DNA from: an uncultured Collinsella sp.
GTDB lineage: Bacteria > Actinomycetota > Coriobacteriia > Coriobacteriales > Coriobacteriaceae
Assembly: GCA_958436995.1 (NCBI GenBank)
Contig: CAUBMI010000013.1
Location: forward strand, 1-36,605
Direction: 5' to 3'
DNA: 36,605 nt
Both the position numbers and the translations under genes were made by a program. The notes under the pieces were generated by a model. The model did no database searches. It was given only the letters and a program-made list of their open reading frames with translations, and was not told the DNA's origin. Below are positions 1 to 7,980 of this stretch, in pieces (within the stretch, counting starts at the first letter, position 1; every line of letters begins with the position of its first letter).

Positions 1-82
1 AGTTGAGGGGCATAAAGCAGTTGAGCGAAAACGGTTTGCCCCTTTGCCGTCCGCTTGAGGATCATGTCCCCCTTTTCCGCGG

Positions 83-120
83 AAACTCCGGCAGTTGCGA
101 AGAGCTGCCGGGGTTTCTGT
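83..120 (+). terminator. Intrinsic terminator of a gene lying before the window
   Basis: The arms AAACTCCGGCAG (83-94) and CTGCCGGGGTTT (105-116) pair along their whole length with one G-T wobble around a 10-nt loop, and a T-rich tail follows. This fits the end of a rightward gene outside the window. The rest of positions 1-241 shows no convincing gene. Confidence 0.6.
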
Positions 121-241
121 CGTTTGAGGGCTAGATTGATTGACGACGATTAAGGCGCCGAGCCGGTGGTCCGGCACGCGCAACGTGTGGCCGCGGCAAC
201 TTGCGAGCATCGACGACGCCTCCCCTCACCTCACCCCGCGC

Positions 242-254
242 TATACTCGTCCGC
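242..254 (+). promoter_or_regulatory. Minus-10 box of gluQ, probably a leaderless start
   Basis: TATACT at 242-247 lies only 7 nt before the ATG at 255, so transcription would begin at or next to the start codon. No ribosome-binding site precedes the ATG, which agrees with a leaderless mRNA. No good -35 box is visible at the expected distance. Confidence 0.5.
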
Positions 255-1274
255 ATGGATATCAACGCATGCAACATAGCAACGCCCGCCGTGGCCACGT
301 CGACGGCGACCAACAGCAAGCTCGTCCCCGCCCCCGCGCCTGTCGTGGGCCGTTTTGCCCCGTCACCCTCGGGCCGCATGCACCTGGGCAACGTGTTCAG
401 CTGCCTGTGCGCGTGGCTTTCGGCCCGCAGCCAGGGCGGCAGCATCGTGTTACGCATTGAGGACCTGGACGATCGCTGCAAGCGCCCCGAACTTGCCGCT
501 CAATTGATTGACGACCTGGCCTGGCTGGGGCTGGAGTGGGACGAAGGCCCCTACTACCAGCACGACCGCCTGGACTTGTACGAGGACGCCCTGCACCAGT
601 TGCAATACGCCGGCCTCACCTATCCCTGCTTTTGCACACGCGCCGAGCTCCACGCCGCGAGTGCACCGCACGCGAGCGACGGCACGCCCATCTACCGTGG
701 CGCCTGCCGAAGTCTTTCGGCCGAGGAGGTGGCCCGCCGCAGCGCCCTGCGCGCGCCGGCCACACGTCTGCGCGTGCCCACCGTCGACGACCTCGCAGAC
801 GACGTGATCGAATTTGTGGATCGCACGTACGGCGCCCAATGCGAAGCACTCGCCACCGAGTGCGGCGACTTTTTGGTGCGCCGCAGCGACGGCGTGTTTG
901 CCTATCAGCTAGCCGTGGTGGTCGACGACGCTGCCATGGGCGTCACCGAGGTCGTGCGCGGATGCGACCTGCTGGGGTCCACGCCGCGCCAGATCTATCT
1001 GCAGCACCTGTTGGGACTGCCCACGCCGCACTACGCACATATTCCGCTGCTCATGGCACCGGACGGCCGCCGCCTTTCCAAACGAGACCGCGATCTGGAC
1101 CTGGGCGAACTCCGCGCCCGCTTTGGCACGCCCGAAGCGCTGCTGGGTTGGCTCGCCGGACAAACAGGCATCGCGCCGGGCACCACGCCGCGCTCTGCCG
1201 AGCAGCTGGTCGAGCATTTTAGCTGGGATGTTATCCGCAAGCACAGGGAGAACATTACCGTAACGGCTGAGTAA
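255..1274 (+). CDS. gluQ: Glutamyl-Q tRNA(Asp) synthetase
   Basis: This truncated glutamyl-tRNA synthetase paralogue activates glutamate and, in its family, attaches it to the queuosine base of tRNA(Asp), not to a tRNA 3' end. The 339-residue protein has the class I signature PSPSGRMHLG (residues 36-45), a KMSKS-like LSKRD (274-278) and the zinc-site pattern of the family: Cys125-x-Cys127, Tyr147 and Cys151. The anticodon-binding domain of true GluRS is absent, as expected. An in-frame ATG exists at 201, but the -10 box at 242-247 sits between the two, so the start at 255 is preferred. Even so, about 30 low-complexity Ala/Thr/Pro residues precede the conserved GRFAPSPSG. It converges on the phosphoesterase operon and stands alone. 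The family assignment is firm; the start is probable. Confidence 0.92.
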   Translation: MDINACNIATPAVATSTATNSKLVPAPAPVVGRFAPSPSGRMHLGNVFSCLCAWLSARSQGGSIVLRIEDLDDRCKRPELAAQLIDDLAWLGLEWDEGPYYQHDRLDLYEDALHQLQYAGLTYPCFCTRAELHAASAPHASDGTPIYRGACRSLSAEEVARRSALRAPATRLRVPTVDDLADDVIEFVDRTYGAQCEALATECGDFLVRRSDGVFAYQLAVVVDDAAMGVTEVVRGCDLLGSTPRQIYLQHLLGLPTPHYAHIPLLMAPDGRRLSKRDRDLDLGELRARFGTPEALLGWLAGQTGIAPGTTPRSAEQLVEHFSWDVIRKHRENITVTAE

Positions 1275-1289
1275 TCAGGCACCCCACCC

Positions 1290-2015
1290 CTACGCAACAT
1301 CCCAGGGCTGGAGTTCGTCGCCCAGGCGAACGATGCAGTCGTAGAGCACGGTATGGCGCTCGGCCGGGTTGGCATCCCGATGAAAATGCCCGTAGTACCA
1401 GCGCTTGTAGTCCAAGCGGTCCTCCAGCTCATCGAAAAACGCCGTAAGCCGATCAACGGCGGGGCAATTCCAGCCGGGCGCCGGATAAAGCGTGGGCGAA
1501 AGCATGCGCGTAGAGCAGGTGTGGGTGACCACGTAGTCGACCTTCCAGCCCACGCCGTCGAGCTTTGTCCGCGCCTCCTCAAAGTTGCGCTCGTCCGGCA
1601 GCTCCTGCGGCCACCAGCTGGAATACGGAATGCGGTATTCCTTGTCCACGCTCGTGGCGCCGCCCATGGTAAAGACCGTTGAGCCGTCGAGTTCAAAAAC
1701 CTCGCCGCGCGTCAGGCGCCGTATGGGCGAGGTGTCCGACAGGCGCTGTGTCAGTCCGCCGTGCCACAACTCCATGGGTCGCTCCGCCCAGTGGTCGAAA
1801 CGTTCGTGGTTGCCGTCGACGAACAGCACGGTATAGGGGCGCGACTCCAGCCAAGCGATGTCGGCGCACTCCTCGGCAGAGAAATCCCACGGAAGGCCAA
1901 AGTCGCCGGCAATGATGAGATAGTCGTCGCTCGTCAGGCTTTCCCCAAGATCCCAATCGCGCAGCTTTTGCATGTCAGCGCCGCCATGGACGTCGCCCGT
2001 CACATAGACCGTCAT
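1290..2015 (-). CDS. Calcineurin-like metallophosphoesterase, third gene of operon
   Basis: This 241-residue protein carries the metal-ligand motifs of calcineurin-type phosphoesterases in order: TGDVHG (residues 6-11), AGDFG, DGNHE, a THTC histidine motif and GHFHRD near the C-terminus. Such enzymes hydrolyse phosphomono- or diesters with two metal ions; the substrate cannot be read from sequence. Its ATG overlaps the stop of the upstream phosphoesterase (ATGA), so the two are translationally coupled. It is clearly more similar to the first gene of the operon (2660-3415) than to the middle one: both share TGDVHG, DGNHE, a WWPQELPDER/WWPEEMPSER segment and a closing GH-x-H-x-D motif. No signal peptide is seen, so it should be cytosolic. 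Confidence 0.88.
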   Translation of the reverse strand: MTVYVTGDVHGGADMQKLRDWDLGESLTSDDYLIIAGDFGLPWDFSAEECADIAWLESRPYTVLFVDGNHERFDHWAERPMELWHGGLTQRLSDTSPIRRLTRGEVFELDGSTVFTMGGATSVDKEYRIPYSSWWPQELPDERNFEEARTKLDGVGWKVDYVVTHTCSTRMLSPTLYPAPGWNCPAVDRLTAFFDELEDRLDYKRWYYGHFHRDANPAERHTVLYDCIVRLGDELQPWDVA

Positions 2016-2650
2016 CGGATCACCACTTCCCTCTTATAGGTTTCGAGATCGCGCTCGACCTGCTCGTCGCCCGTGGCGTTGACCCACCACGGCCACTTAA
2101 CGCAACACACCGGCTCGTCTACCTGTGCAAACCACGACTTGAGCTCCTCCAGGCTCACCGGGGCGTAGCCGTTGGCGTCCACGCCCACGTCGTAGCGCAG
2201 CAGCCCCTGCCGAAGGTTGAACTTGTTATACGCGTCGCCACAGCTGTGGATATGCCCGTGCAAATGCCAGCCGCCGTGCGACATACCCTGCCAGTCGACC
2301 ATGGGATAGTGGCTCAGCACGATTTTCTGACGGTCGATCTTGAGCACGCAAATGGGCGGCTCGACGATAAAAGCATCCGCCACCGCAGGCTGCGTCCAGT
2401 CTTTATCGTGGTTGCCGGGCAGCAGATGGATGCGCTTGCATGCAATGCTTTTGCGCAACTCGTAGGCATCTTGGACCGTCATCTTAAAGCTGAAGTCACC
2501 CAAAATGTAAAGCTCGTCATCCGCAGCGACCTTGCTATTAATGCTAGCGACCATGGCGTCGTTCATCTGCCCAACAGTCGACCAAGGCCTGTCGGCGAGC
2601 CGCAGCATGTTCTCGTGCCCAAAGTGGGTATCGCTGGTAAACCAGATCAT
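2012..2650 (-). CDS. Calcineurin-like metallophosphoesterase, middle gene of operon
   Basis: A 212-residue phosphoesterase of a different subgroup from its two neighbours. The motifs are SDTHFGHEN (residues 6-14), LGDFSF, PGNHDKD, LSHYP and HLHGHIHS, which together supply the usual two-metal site. The shape resembles short stand-alone phosphoesterases encoded by phages and bacteria, but the substrate is unknown. The ribosome-binding site AGGAGG overlaps the TAG stop of the upstream gene at 2660, and its own stop overlaps the next ATG, so the three genes are tightly coupled and probably made together. The protein has no export signal. Confidence 0.88.
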   Translation of the reverse strand: MIWFTSDTHFGHENMLRLADRPWSTVGQMNDAMVASINSKVAADDELYILGDFSFKMTVQDAYELRKSIACKRIHLLPGNHDKDWTQPAVADAFIVEPPICVLKIDRQKIVLSHYPMVDWQGMSHGGWHLHGHIHSCGDAYNKFNLRQGLLRYDVGVDANGYAPVSLEELKSWFAQVDEPVCCVKWPWWVNATGDEQVERDLETYKREVVIR

Positions 2651-2659
2651 GGGGACCTC

Positions 2660-3415
2660 CTAACGCTCTTGCTCAAAATAGTCACTCGCCGTCTCATCCT
2701 GCCCATCGGCACATCGCGCTTCGATCGGCACGATATCTTGGTAGATAAGGCGATGCTTGTCATCGCGCCATTCATCGTCATGGTAATGGCCAAAGAACCA
2801 GGTGCGGTAGTCGAGCCGCCCGTCGAGCTCGCCCAAAAAGGCCTGCAGCGAATCGTCGTAGAACTCGCGATTGCACTCCATGCACAGCTCGTCAGCCAAA
2901 TCGACCGGCGCCTCGTGCGTCACAACATAGTCGACCTTCCAGCCCGCGCGATCGAGCGAGGCGCGACAGTGTTTGATCTCGCGCTCACTCGGCATCTCCT
3001 CGGGCCACCACGTCTTTCCCTCCTGACGCCACTGTTTGTCATGGCTCGCGGCGCCACCCATGGCGAGCACCGTGGTCCCCGTGATGTCGAACACCTCGCC
3101 GCGCATCAGGTGCAGCACGTGCGGGCGAACCTCGTGAACGAGGCCCCCGTTCCACTCACGCATTGGCAGCCCCGCCAGCAGATGATGGTTCTCGTGATTG
3201 CCGTCGACAAAACACGTGGTCCAGGGCTTGGACTCAAACCAGTCGAGCCAGTATTTGTCGGTGTTCGAGCCGCTCCATATAAAGCCAAAGTCGCCGGCAA
3301 CGATGACAACGTCATCGCGCGTCAGCGTTCGACCCAATGGCCAAACGCGCGACGAGAAGCGACTCGCCCCATACTCGGCAACACCGTGAACGTCTCCGGT
3401 AACGAAAATAGACAT
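2660..3415 (-). CDS. Calcineurin-like metallophosphoesterase, first gene of operon
   Basis: A 251-residue phosphoesterase with TGDVHG at the N-terminus, VAGDFGF, DGNHENHH, VVTHEAP and FFGHYHDD. It is a paralogue of the third gene of the operon. The start chosen is ATG at 3415; a TTG one codon earlier (3418) is also possible, since GGAGG at 3425-3429 serves either. The 130 bases upstream separate it from the next leftward gene, so its promoter probably lies there, but I cannot point to convincing boxes. Three such enzymes in one coupled operon is unusual and may mean related substrates handled in sequence. Confidence 0.87.
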   Translation of the reverse strand: MSIFVTGDVHGVAEYGASRFSSRVWPLGRTLTRDDVVIVAGDFGFIWSGSNTDKYWLDWFESKPWTTCFVDGNHENHHLLAGLPMREWNGGLVHEVRPHVLHLMRGEVFDITGTTVLAMGGAASHDKQWRQEGKTWWPEEMPSEREIKHCRASLDRAGWKVDYVVTHEAPVDLADELCMECNREFYDDSLQAFLGELDGRLDYRTWFFGHYHDDEWRDDKHRLIYQDIVPIEARCADGQDETASDYFEQER

Positions 3416-3543
3416 CAAACAACACCTCCGTGCTGTGCGACTCTGGACAAATCAATGGAAGAAATTGCAGGCCGGGCCGGCATCTGTATCCCTTAGGGCT
3501 TACCCTTCGTTCTTCCATCCAAACGGATCAAACACCCAAAAAA

Positions 3544-3909
3544 CTAGATCGAGCACACTGTTGGCGGGCAGCATGTTGGGCAGGGCGTCTTGCCTCGCTT
3601 GAGTGCAGCCGCTAATGGTACGCTTGTTTTAATGGCGTTTTGAGGAAGGCTTTTGCACCCCGTAGAACGGTGGTAAATCTTGCCGTTCTTAGTGACGATT
3701 ACCTTGATTTTTGAGGTATCCACGCTGCGGGGCTCGATGGGCGCAGCCACCTCTTGACGAGCTGGCGCTGTTTTCCAAGGCTTGCCTCTCGAAAAACCAA
3801 AATCGCAGAATCGATTGATATAGCTGTCGAAACATCCATCGAACAGCAACCCCGTTGCCAGACCCGCCATGAATCCGCAGGCGATCGCGGCCTCTCCTCT
3901 TATTTGCAT
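3544..3909 (-). CDS. Small membrane-tethered protein with a YHxxxC...CxxC motif
   Basis: The 121-residue product starts at the ATG at 3909, which has a strong ribosome-binding site (AAGGAGGG); longer in-frame readings upstream run into a terminator hairpin and are rejected. An N-terminal hydrophobic segment (about residues 6-24) can span or anchor in the membrane. A charged linker follows, then a compact domain with KIYHRSTGCKSL and, about 25 residues later, TPCPTCCP. This Tyr-His-x3-4-Cys ... Cys-x2-Cys arrangement recurs at the ends of many unrelated bacterial proteins and is thought to be a small metal-binding domain. I infer a membrane-anchored, probably zinc-binding protein. The gene stands alone, downstream of the CAP protein terminator. 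Confidence 0.7.
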   Translation of the reverse strand: MQIRGEAAIACGFMAGLATGLLFDGCFDSYINRFCDFGFSRGKPWKTAPARQEVAAPIEPRSVDTSKIKVIVTKNGKIYHRSTGCKSLPQNAIKTSVPLAAALKRGKTPCPTCCPPTVCSI

Positions 3910-3931
3910 ATATCCCTCCTTAATCAATCTT

Positions 3932-3982
3932 GAAGAAAAAGGCGGCGCGCGCCGCAGAGCCCATGCCCCTGCGGTGCGCGCC
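3932..3982 (-). terminator. Strong intrinsic terminator of the CAP/coiled-coil gene
   Basis: Arms at 3944-3957 and 3969-3982 pair over 14 bases with a single G-T wobble around an 11-base loop. Read on the minus strand, the stem is followed after three bases by TTTTTCTTC. It ends transcription of the gene at 4006-7356 and separates it from the small Cys-motif gene. Confidence 0.85.
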
Positions 3983-4005
3983 AAAAACAGCGCGCTTCCC
4001 TGTCC

Positions 4006-7000
4006 CTAACGGATCAGCTGGCGGCGCTTATCGGACAGGAATACGCCGGCGGCCACCAGGACCGTGCCGCCGATCACGAAGGTCTCACCCAGCAGCTCGG
4101 ACGCATCGCCCGTGGCGGGCATCGCCGTCTGCCAAGTCGTGGCCTCGGTCTTTGCCTCCGCATGCTTGGCCTGGTACGTCACTTGCGTGACGGGCTGGGT
4201 CTGCTCGCCGTTTCCGCGGTCGGCGGCCTCTTGGCGAGCGATCTCGGCGTTAAGCTCGGCAATAGCCTGGTCGAGCTCGACCTTGGCGGCGGTGTAGTTG
4301 GCGAGCGCCTCCAAGTATGCCGGCGCCACGGCATCCGTCGCAGCCACGGCGTCATCGAGTTCGGCCTTGGCGGTCGCGGCACGCTCGGCGGCATCGTGGG
4401 CCGCAGCGATCTTGGCGTTAAGTACCTCGTCCGCATCGTCAGTGCTGCCGTTGACAATGGCTTCGGCAATATTGATTCTGCGCAGGCGGGCAACCGCGGC
4501 GGCAGAGGCGTCGCGCGCGACAGTCGCATCCACCACGGCATCGTCAGCCTCCACCACGTCATACTCGGCATCGCTCACGGCCATCGCCGCTGCATCGAGC
4601 GCGGCATCGGCAGTCGCTTTGTCCCCAGTGGCCTTGGCAAGTGCTGCGGCGGCATTCTTAAGCTGAGAGGCGCGGGCGGCAGCTGCATCAGATTTTGCCT
4701 GAGCCGTTGCCACGACGGCGTCGGCATCGCTTGCAGCCCGCTGCGCCATATCGAGCTCCACCTGAGTGGCAGCAGCATCGATGCCTGCCTGATCGGCATC
4801 GCCTTGGGTGGCAAGAAGTTCGGCCTCCGCCTCGCGCTGATTGGCACGCGCGCTTTCGAGTGCAGACGACGCCGCATCAAACGCACGCTGAGCAGCGGCG
4901 ATATCGGCTGAGTACGCCGCTAGCTCATCCTGGGCCGCGGCAAGTGCATCCCGTTTGTCGCCAACACCGGCACGAGCGGCGTCCAGTGCGCGCTTGGCAG
5001 CAGCCACCTTGCCCTTGGCAATGTCGAGCTCGCCAGACTTGGCGGCCACGGCGTCCTGCGCTGCCGCAACAGCGGCGTTGGCAGCGCTCAAATCGGCGCG
5101 GGCATCGCTGACGGCACGCGCGGCGGCGTCAGCTGCAGCCTGCTTTTGCGCCACGGCAGCCTGGGCCTCCGAGGCCTTGGTTGCCGCGACATCAACGTTA
5201 GCGGCAGCGCGCTCAACCTGGGTTTGCTTTGCTGCAACGGCCTGCGATGCTGCACTCACCTTGCTGCCGGCATCGTCGGCAACGCCCTGCGCCACAGCAA
5301 GCTCCTTGCGTGCCGCATCCACGCCCTGCTCGGGATTTGCCAACGAGTCACACCACGCATTCAACGCAGCCTCATACTCTGCAACCGTCATCGGATTGAG
5401 GTTATACGGCTTATACCATTGACCAGAATATACAAATGTTTGCGCCTGTGTACTCCCGTACAGCGTCCCTCGCGTGCAAACGCCCATGCCCGTCACGGTG
5501 TAATCGGGGTTGATCACGTTGATGTAATGTCCGACCGAAGGGTTTGGTCCACCGTGCAGTGCGGCGTAGTTATCAATCTGGGAGCTATGCGCTGTATAGA
5601 AATCGTAAGCGGCCTTTCCCGTAAGGCCCGACGCGCCCAGCGAGGCGGCGGCAGCATCAAAGATGGCCTTCTCCTGATCGACCCACTGCTTAAACGGATT
5701 GCTTCCGTAGTTCCACGCCACATTCTCGCCCACGTTAAACTGCTGAGCGTGCGCGACCTTCGTATCGGAGAAGTTCGCGTCGGCGATGGCGGTCGCCATC
5801 ATGGCATATGTCACCTTGAGCTCGCCTAGGCCAACGCTTGCGCGATACTCGTTGCACGCTTTGAGCCACACAACCGCCTGCTTCATATTGGTCAGGCTCG
5901 TCGCGTCGACTTCCTCGCCCACCTTGTTGTAGCCAGCGAGTTTGCAGTTGAGGATGATATCCGCCGCATCGTCGGCACCCACACTCTTAAAGAATGCGAT
6001 GGCACCCTGGCGGTAGTTCTCCGCCGATGCATTCGCCGTTGCCTGAGCGGCATCGAGCTTTGCCTGGGCCTGAGCCACAGCCTGGTCGGCCTGCTGCTTT
6101 TGGGCCTTCGCCTGATCGAGCGCCTTGTCGGCAGCGTCTTTCTCGTCCTTGGCCGCCGAAAGCTTGGCCTGGGCATCGGCCAGCTCCGTGAGCGCACTGG
6201 CATGATCGGTCTTGGCCTGGTCAAGAGCGGCGTCGGCAGCGGTCTTGGCAGCAGCGGCGGCATCCAGCTTTGACTGGGCATCGGCAGCGGCCTGCTGCTG
6301 ATCGGCAACTGCCTGCTGAGCAGTCTGAACCTCGCCCTCGGCGGCGGCAACGTCCTGCTCAGCGGCAGCAAGCTCGCTCTCGCACTTCGACTGCGCGGCC
6401 TTGGCGGCCGTCAGCGCTTCGGACGCAGCAGCCACCTTTGCCTTGGCGGCCTCGTACTCCGGGCCCGCGGCGCCCTGCTCGGCTCGATCCAGATCGGCCT
6501 TGGCCGCGTCATAGCTCGTCTGCGCGGCATCCACGTCCGCATCTGCCGCGGCCTTTGCCTGCTGAGCTGCCGAAAGCTTGCCCTGCGCGTCCTGCTGCTT
6601 GGCAGCGGCGGCAGTGGCAGCGTCTTGAGCATCCGAGAGCTTGGCCTGCGCATCAACGACCTGCTGCTTCGCCTGTTCCAGGTCACTCGCAGCCTGCCCT
6701 GCGGCAGCCTGGGCGGCAGCTACAGCCTCGGGCGTAGCATCGGATGCAGCAGCCTGTGCGGCCTCAAGCGCAGACTGGGCATCACGGGATGCCCTCTGGG
6801 CAGCAGTCAGGGCTTCATCCTTGTCCGCCAGCTCCTTCTTGGCAGCATCGAGCGCAGCCTGAGCGTCCTCAAACTCCTTGACATCCTGATCGGCCTTGTC
6901 CTGCGCAGCGCCCAGCTGCTTTTCCAGCTCGGCCGAAGCAGCGGAGGCCGCGCTATCGCTCGCACCGCGGGCCGCGTCATAGGCGCCCCGCGCCTGCTGC

Positions 7001-7356
7001 TGGTTGACGGCGGCAGCATCGTAGGGAGCGGCAGCCGCTTCCAGATCGGCCTTGGCGGTAGCAGCTTTAGCGCGCGCCGCATCAACTGCAGCCTGCAGGT
7101 CGGCGACCTTTTGCGCTGCAGACACGGCACCCGCGCCAGTACCGGCGGCCGCAGCGCTCGTCAGCGGCGACATCACCGCAGCCGTTGCGCCCGCGGCGCC
7201 AATGCCATCCGCACCCTGCGCCGCCGCGGTCAGAGGCGACAGCAGCGAGCCGCCCGTCATGGCAATCGTCGCCGCAGCAACCGTCGCCACGCGCCCAGCC
7301 GCCCTGGCCTTACCCAAGGCCTTGCCGTTCATGTCCTTGTTCATGTTCTTGCTCAT
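4006..7356 (-). CDS. Cell-wall-anchored coiled-coil protein with a central CAP (SCP/PR1) domain
   Basis: A 1116-residue surface protein. A basic N-terminus and a hydrophobic stretch ending in Ala-rich sequence (about residues 15-50) form a signal peptide. Residues 55-445 are Ala/Asp/Lys/Gln-rich heptad repeats predicted to form a long coiled coil. About residues 485-650 are a CAP domain, with GENVAWNYGS near 543 and GHYINVINP near 608. A second Ala-rich coiled coil runs to about 1040. The C-terminus has MPATG at 1079-1083 (an LPXTG variant), a hydrophobic segment and the tail SDKRRQLIR, a classic sortase signal. The ATG at 7356 follows GGAAGGAA. CAP proteins outside the cell are linked to adhesion, lipid binding or proteolysis, and which applies here cannot be read. 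A CAP domain held between two long rods suggests a display stalk. Confidence 0.9.
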   Translation of the reverse strand: MSKNMNKDMNGKALGKARAAGRVATVAAATIAMTGGSLLSPLTAAAQGADGIGAAGATAAVMSPLTSAAAAGTGAGAVSAAQKVADLQAAVDAARAKAATAKADLEAAAAPYDAAAVNQQQARGAYDAARGASDSAASAASAELEKQLGAAQDKADQDVKEFEDAQAALDAAKKELADKDEALTAAQRASRDAQSALEAAQAAASDATPEAVAAAQAAAGQAASDLEQAKQQVVDAQAKLSDAQDAATAAAAKQQDAQGKLSAAQQAKAAADADVDAAQTSYDAAKADLDRAEQGAAGPEYEAAKAKVAAASEALTAAKAAQSKCESELAAAEQDVAAAEGEVQTAQQAVADQQQAAADAQSKLDAAAAAKTAADAALDQAKTDHASALTELADAQAKLSAAKDEKDAADKALDQAKAQKQQADQAVAQAQAKLDAAQATANASAENYRQGAIAFFKSVGADDAADIILNCKLAGYNKVGEEVDATSLTNMKQAVVWLKACNEYRASVGLGELKVTYAMMATAIADANFSDTKVAHAQQFNVGENVAWNYGSNPFKQWVDQEKAIFDAAAASLGASGLTGKAAYDFYTAHSSQIDNYAALHGGPNPSVGHYINVINPDYTVTGMGVCTRGTLYGSTQAQTFVYSGQWYKPYNLNPMTVAEYEAALNAWCDSLANPEQGVDAARKELAVAQGVADDAGSKVSAASQAVAAKQTQVERAAANVDVAATKASEAQAAVAQKQAAADAAARAVSDARADLSAANAAVAAAQDAVAAKSGELDIAKGKVAAAKRALDAARAGVGDKRDALAAAQDELAAYSADIAAAQRAFDAASSALESARANQREAEAELLATQGDADQAGIDAAATQVELDMAQRAASDADAVVATAQAKSDAAAARASQLKNAAAALAKATGDKATADAALDAAAMAVSDAEYDVVEADDAVVDATVARDASAAAVARLRRINIAEAIVNGSTDDADEVLNAKIAAAHDAAERAATAKAELDDAVAATDAVAPAYLEALANYTAAKVELDQAIAELNAEIARQEAADRGNGEQTQPVTQVTYQAKHAEAKTEATTWQTAMPATGDASELLGETFVIGGTVLVAAGVFLSDKRRQLIR

Positions 7357-7472
7357 TGCCGATTCCTTCCCACGGTGAGCCGTTGTTTGACACAGATAGT
7401 CGATCTAACTTGCCCCGCTAAAAAGAGGTGATAACGGGGTAATTAAATTGAGCGAATTGAATCGTGATGAAA

Positions 7473-7733
7473 CTAATCTCCGCAAAAGCCAAACTCATAG
7501 TTCCGCTCGCGCTCAATCTCATCTAAATACTCGAGTTCTTCGCCGCATGGCTTCTCTTCATCTAGAAATACAAGCCCGTTCTCTGCGCGAGAACCGACAG
7601 TGCAACCAAGGATAGTCTCGAGATTAATGTAACTACTATTATCGTTGTTAAAGGAGAAACTGCTGGTGCTCATGCTCAAGTCCCGTCTACATAAACTCAA
7701 ATTGCTGTGCTTGGCCTCTTTTAGAGACCCCAT
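7473..7733 (-). CDS. Small acidic hypothetical protein
   Basis: The 86-residue product is not recognised. It has a polar Ser/Asn-rich first half and an acidic C-terminal third with ELEYLDEIERERNYEFGF. A good leftward promoter (7752-7780) lies 18 bases before the ATG, which supports expression of this strand. The ribosome-binding site is weak, and an alternative start at the internal ATG at 7673 cannot be excluded. The downstream hairpin around 7413-7441 (CCCCGTTA / TAGCGGGG on the minus strand) may end the transcript or control the CAP gene behind it. Probably real, function unknown. Confidence 0.5.
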   Translation of the reverse strand: MGSLKEAKHSNLSLCRRDLSMSTSSFSFNNDNSSYINLETILGCTVGSRAENGLVFLDEEKPCGEELEYLDEIERERNYEFGFCGD

Positions 7734-7751
7734 CTCATACGCTATGACTGC

Positions 7752-7780
7752 AGTATATGCGCTCCGCTTGTATGTTGCAA
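7752..7780 (-). promoter_or_regulatory. Sigma-70-type promoter for the small acidic gene
   Basis: On the minus strand, TTGCAA (7775-7780) is followed by exactly 17 bases and TATACT (7752-7757). Transcription would begin near 7745, about 12 bases before the ATG at 7733. The remaining sequence from 7781 to 7980 shows no gene. Confidence 0.65.
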
Positions 7781-7980
7781 GAACAATTTTATTTTTCTAA
7801 CGCATATAACGGATGTTCATTTCTGTAAACCGCCTCGCTCTCCCCCGCCGCTCCCTCACTTGTTTTGTTACATGTGTTGAATACCATCCCGTACGGACAA
7901 AATCTCACGCAGGGCGGTTAAGACAGTGGCGTCCATGCCACCAGAGAAAATAGAAGAAAGGAAAGAGAAGCAGTCGGCGA

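Noticed and set aside
2246..3496. Long rightward open frame opposite the phosphoesterase genes
   Set aside because: It is antisense to two genes with clear metal-site motifs, has no recognisable domain or ribosome-binding site, and is explained by GC-rich codon structure.
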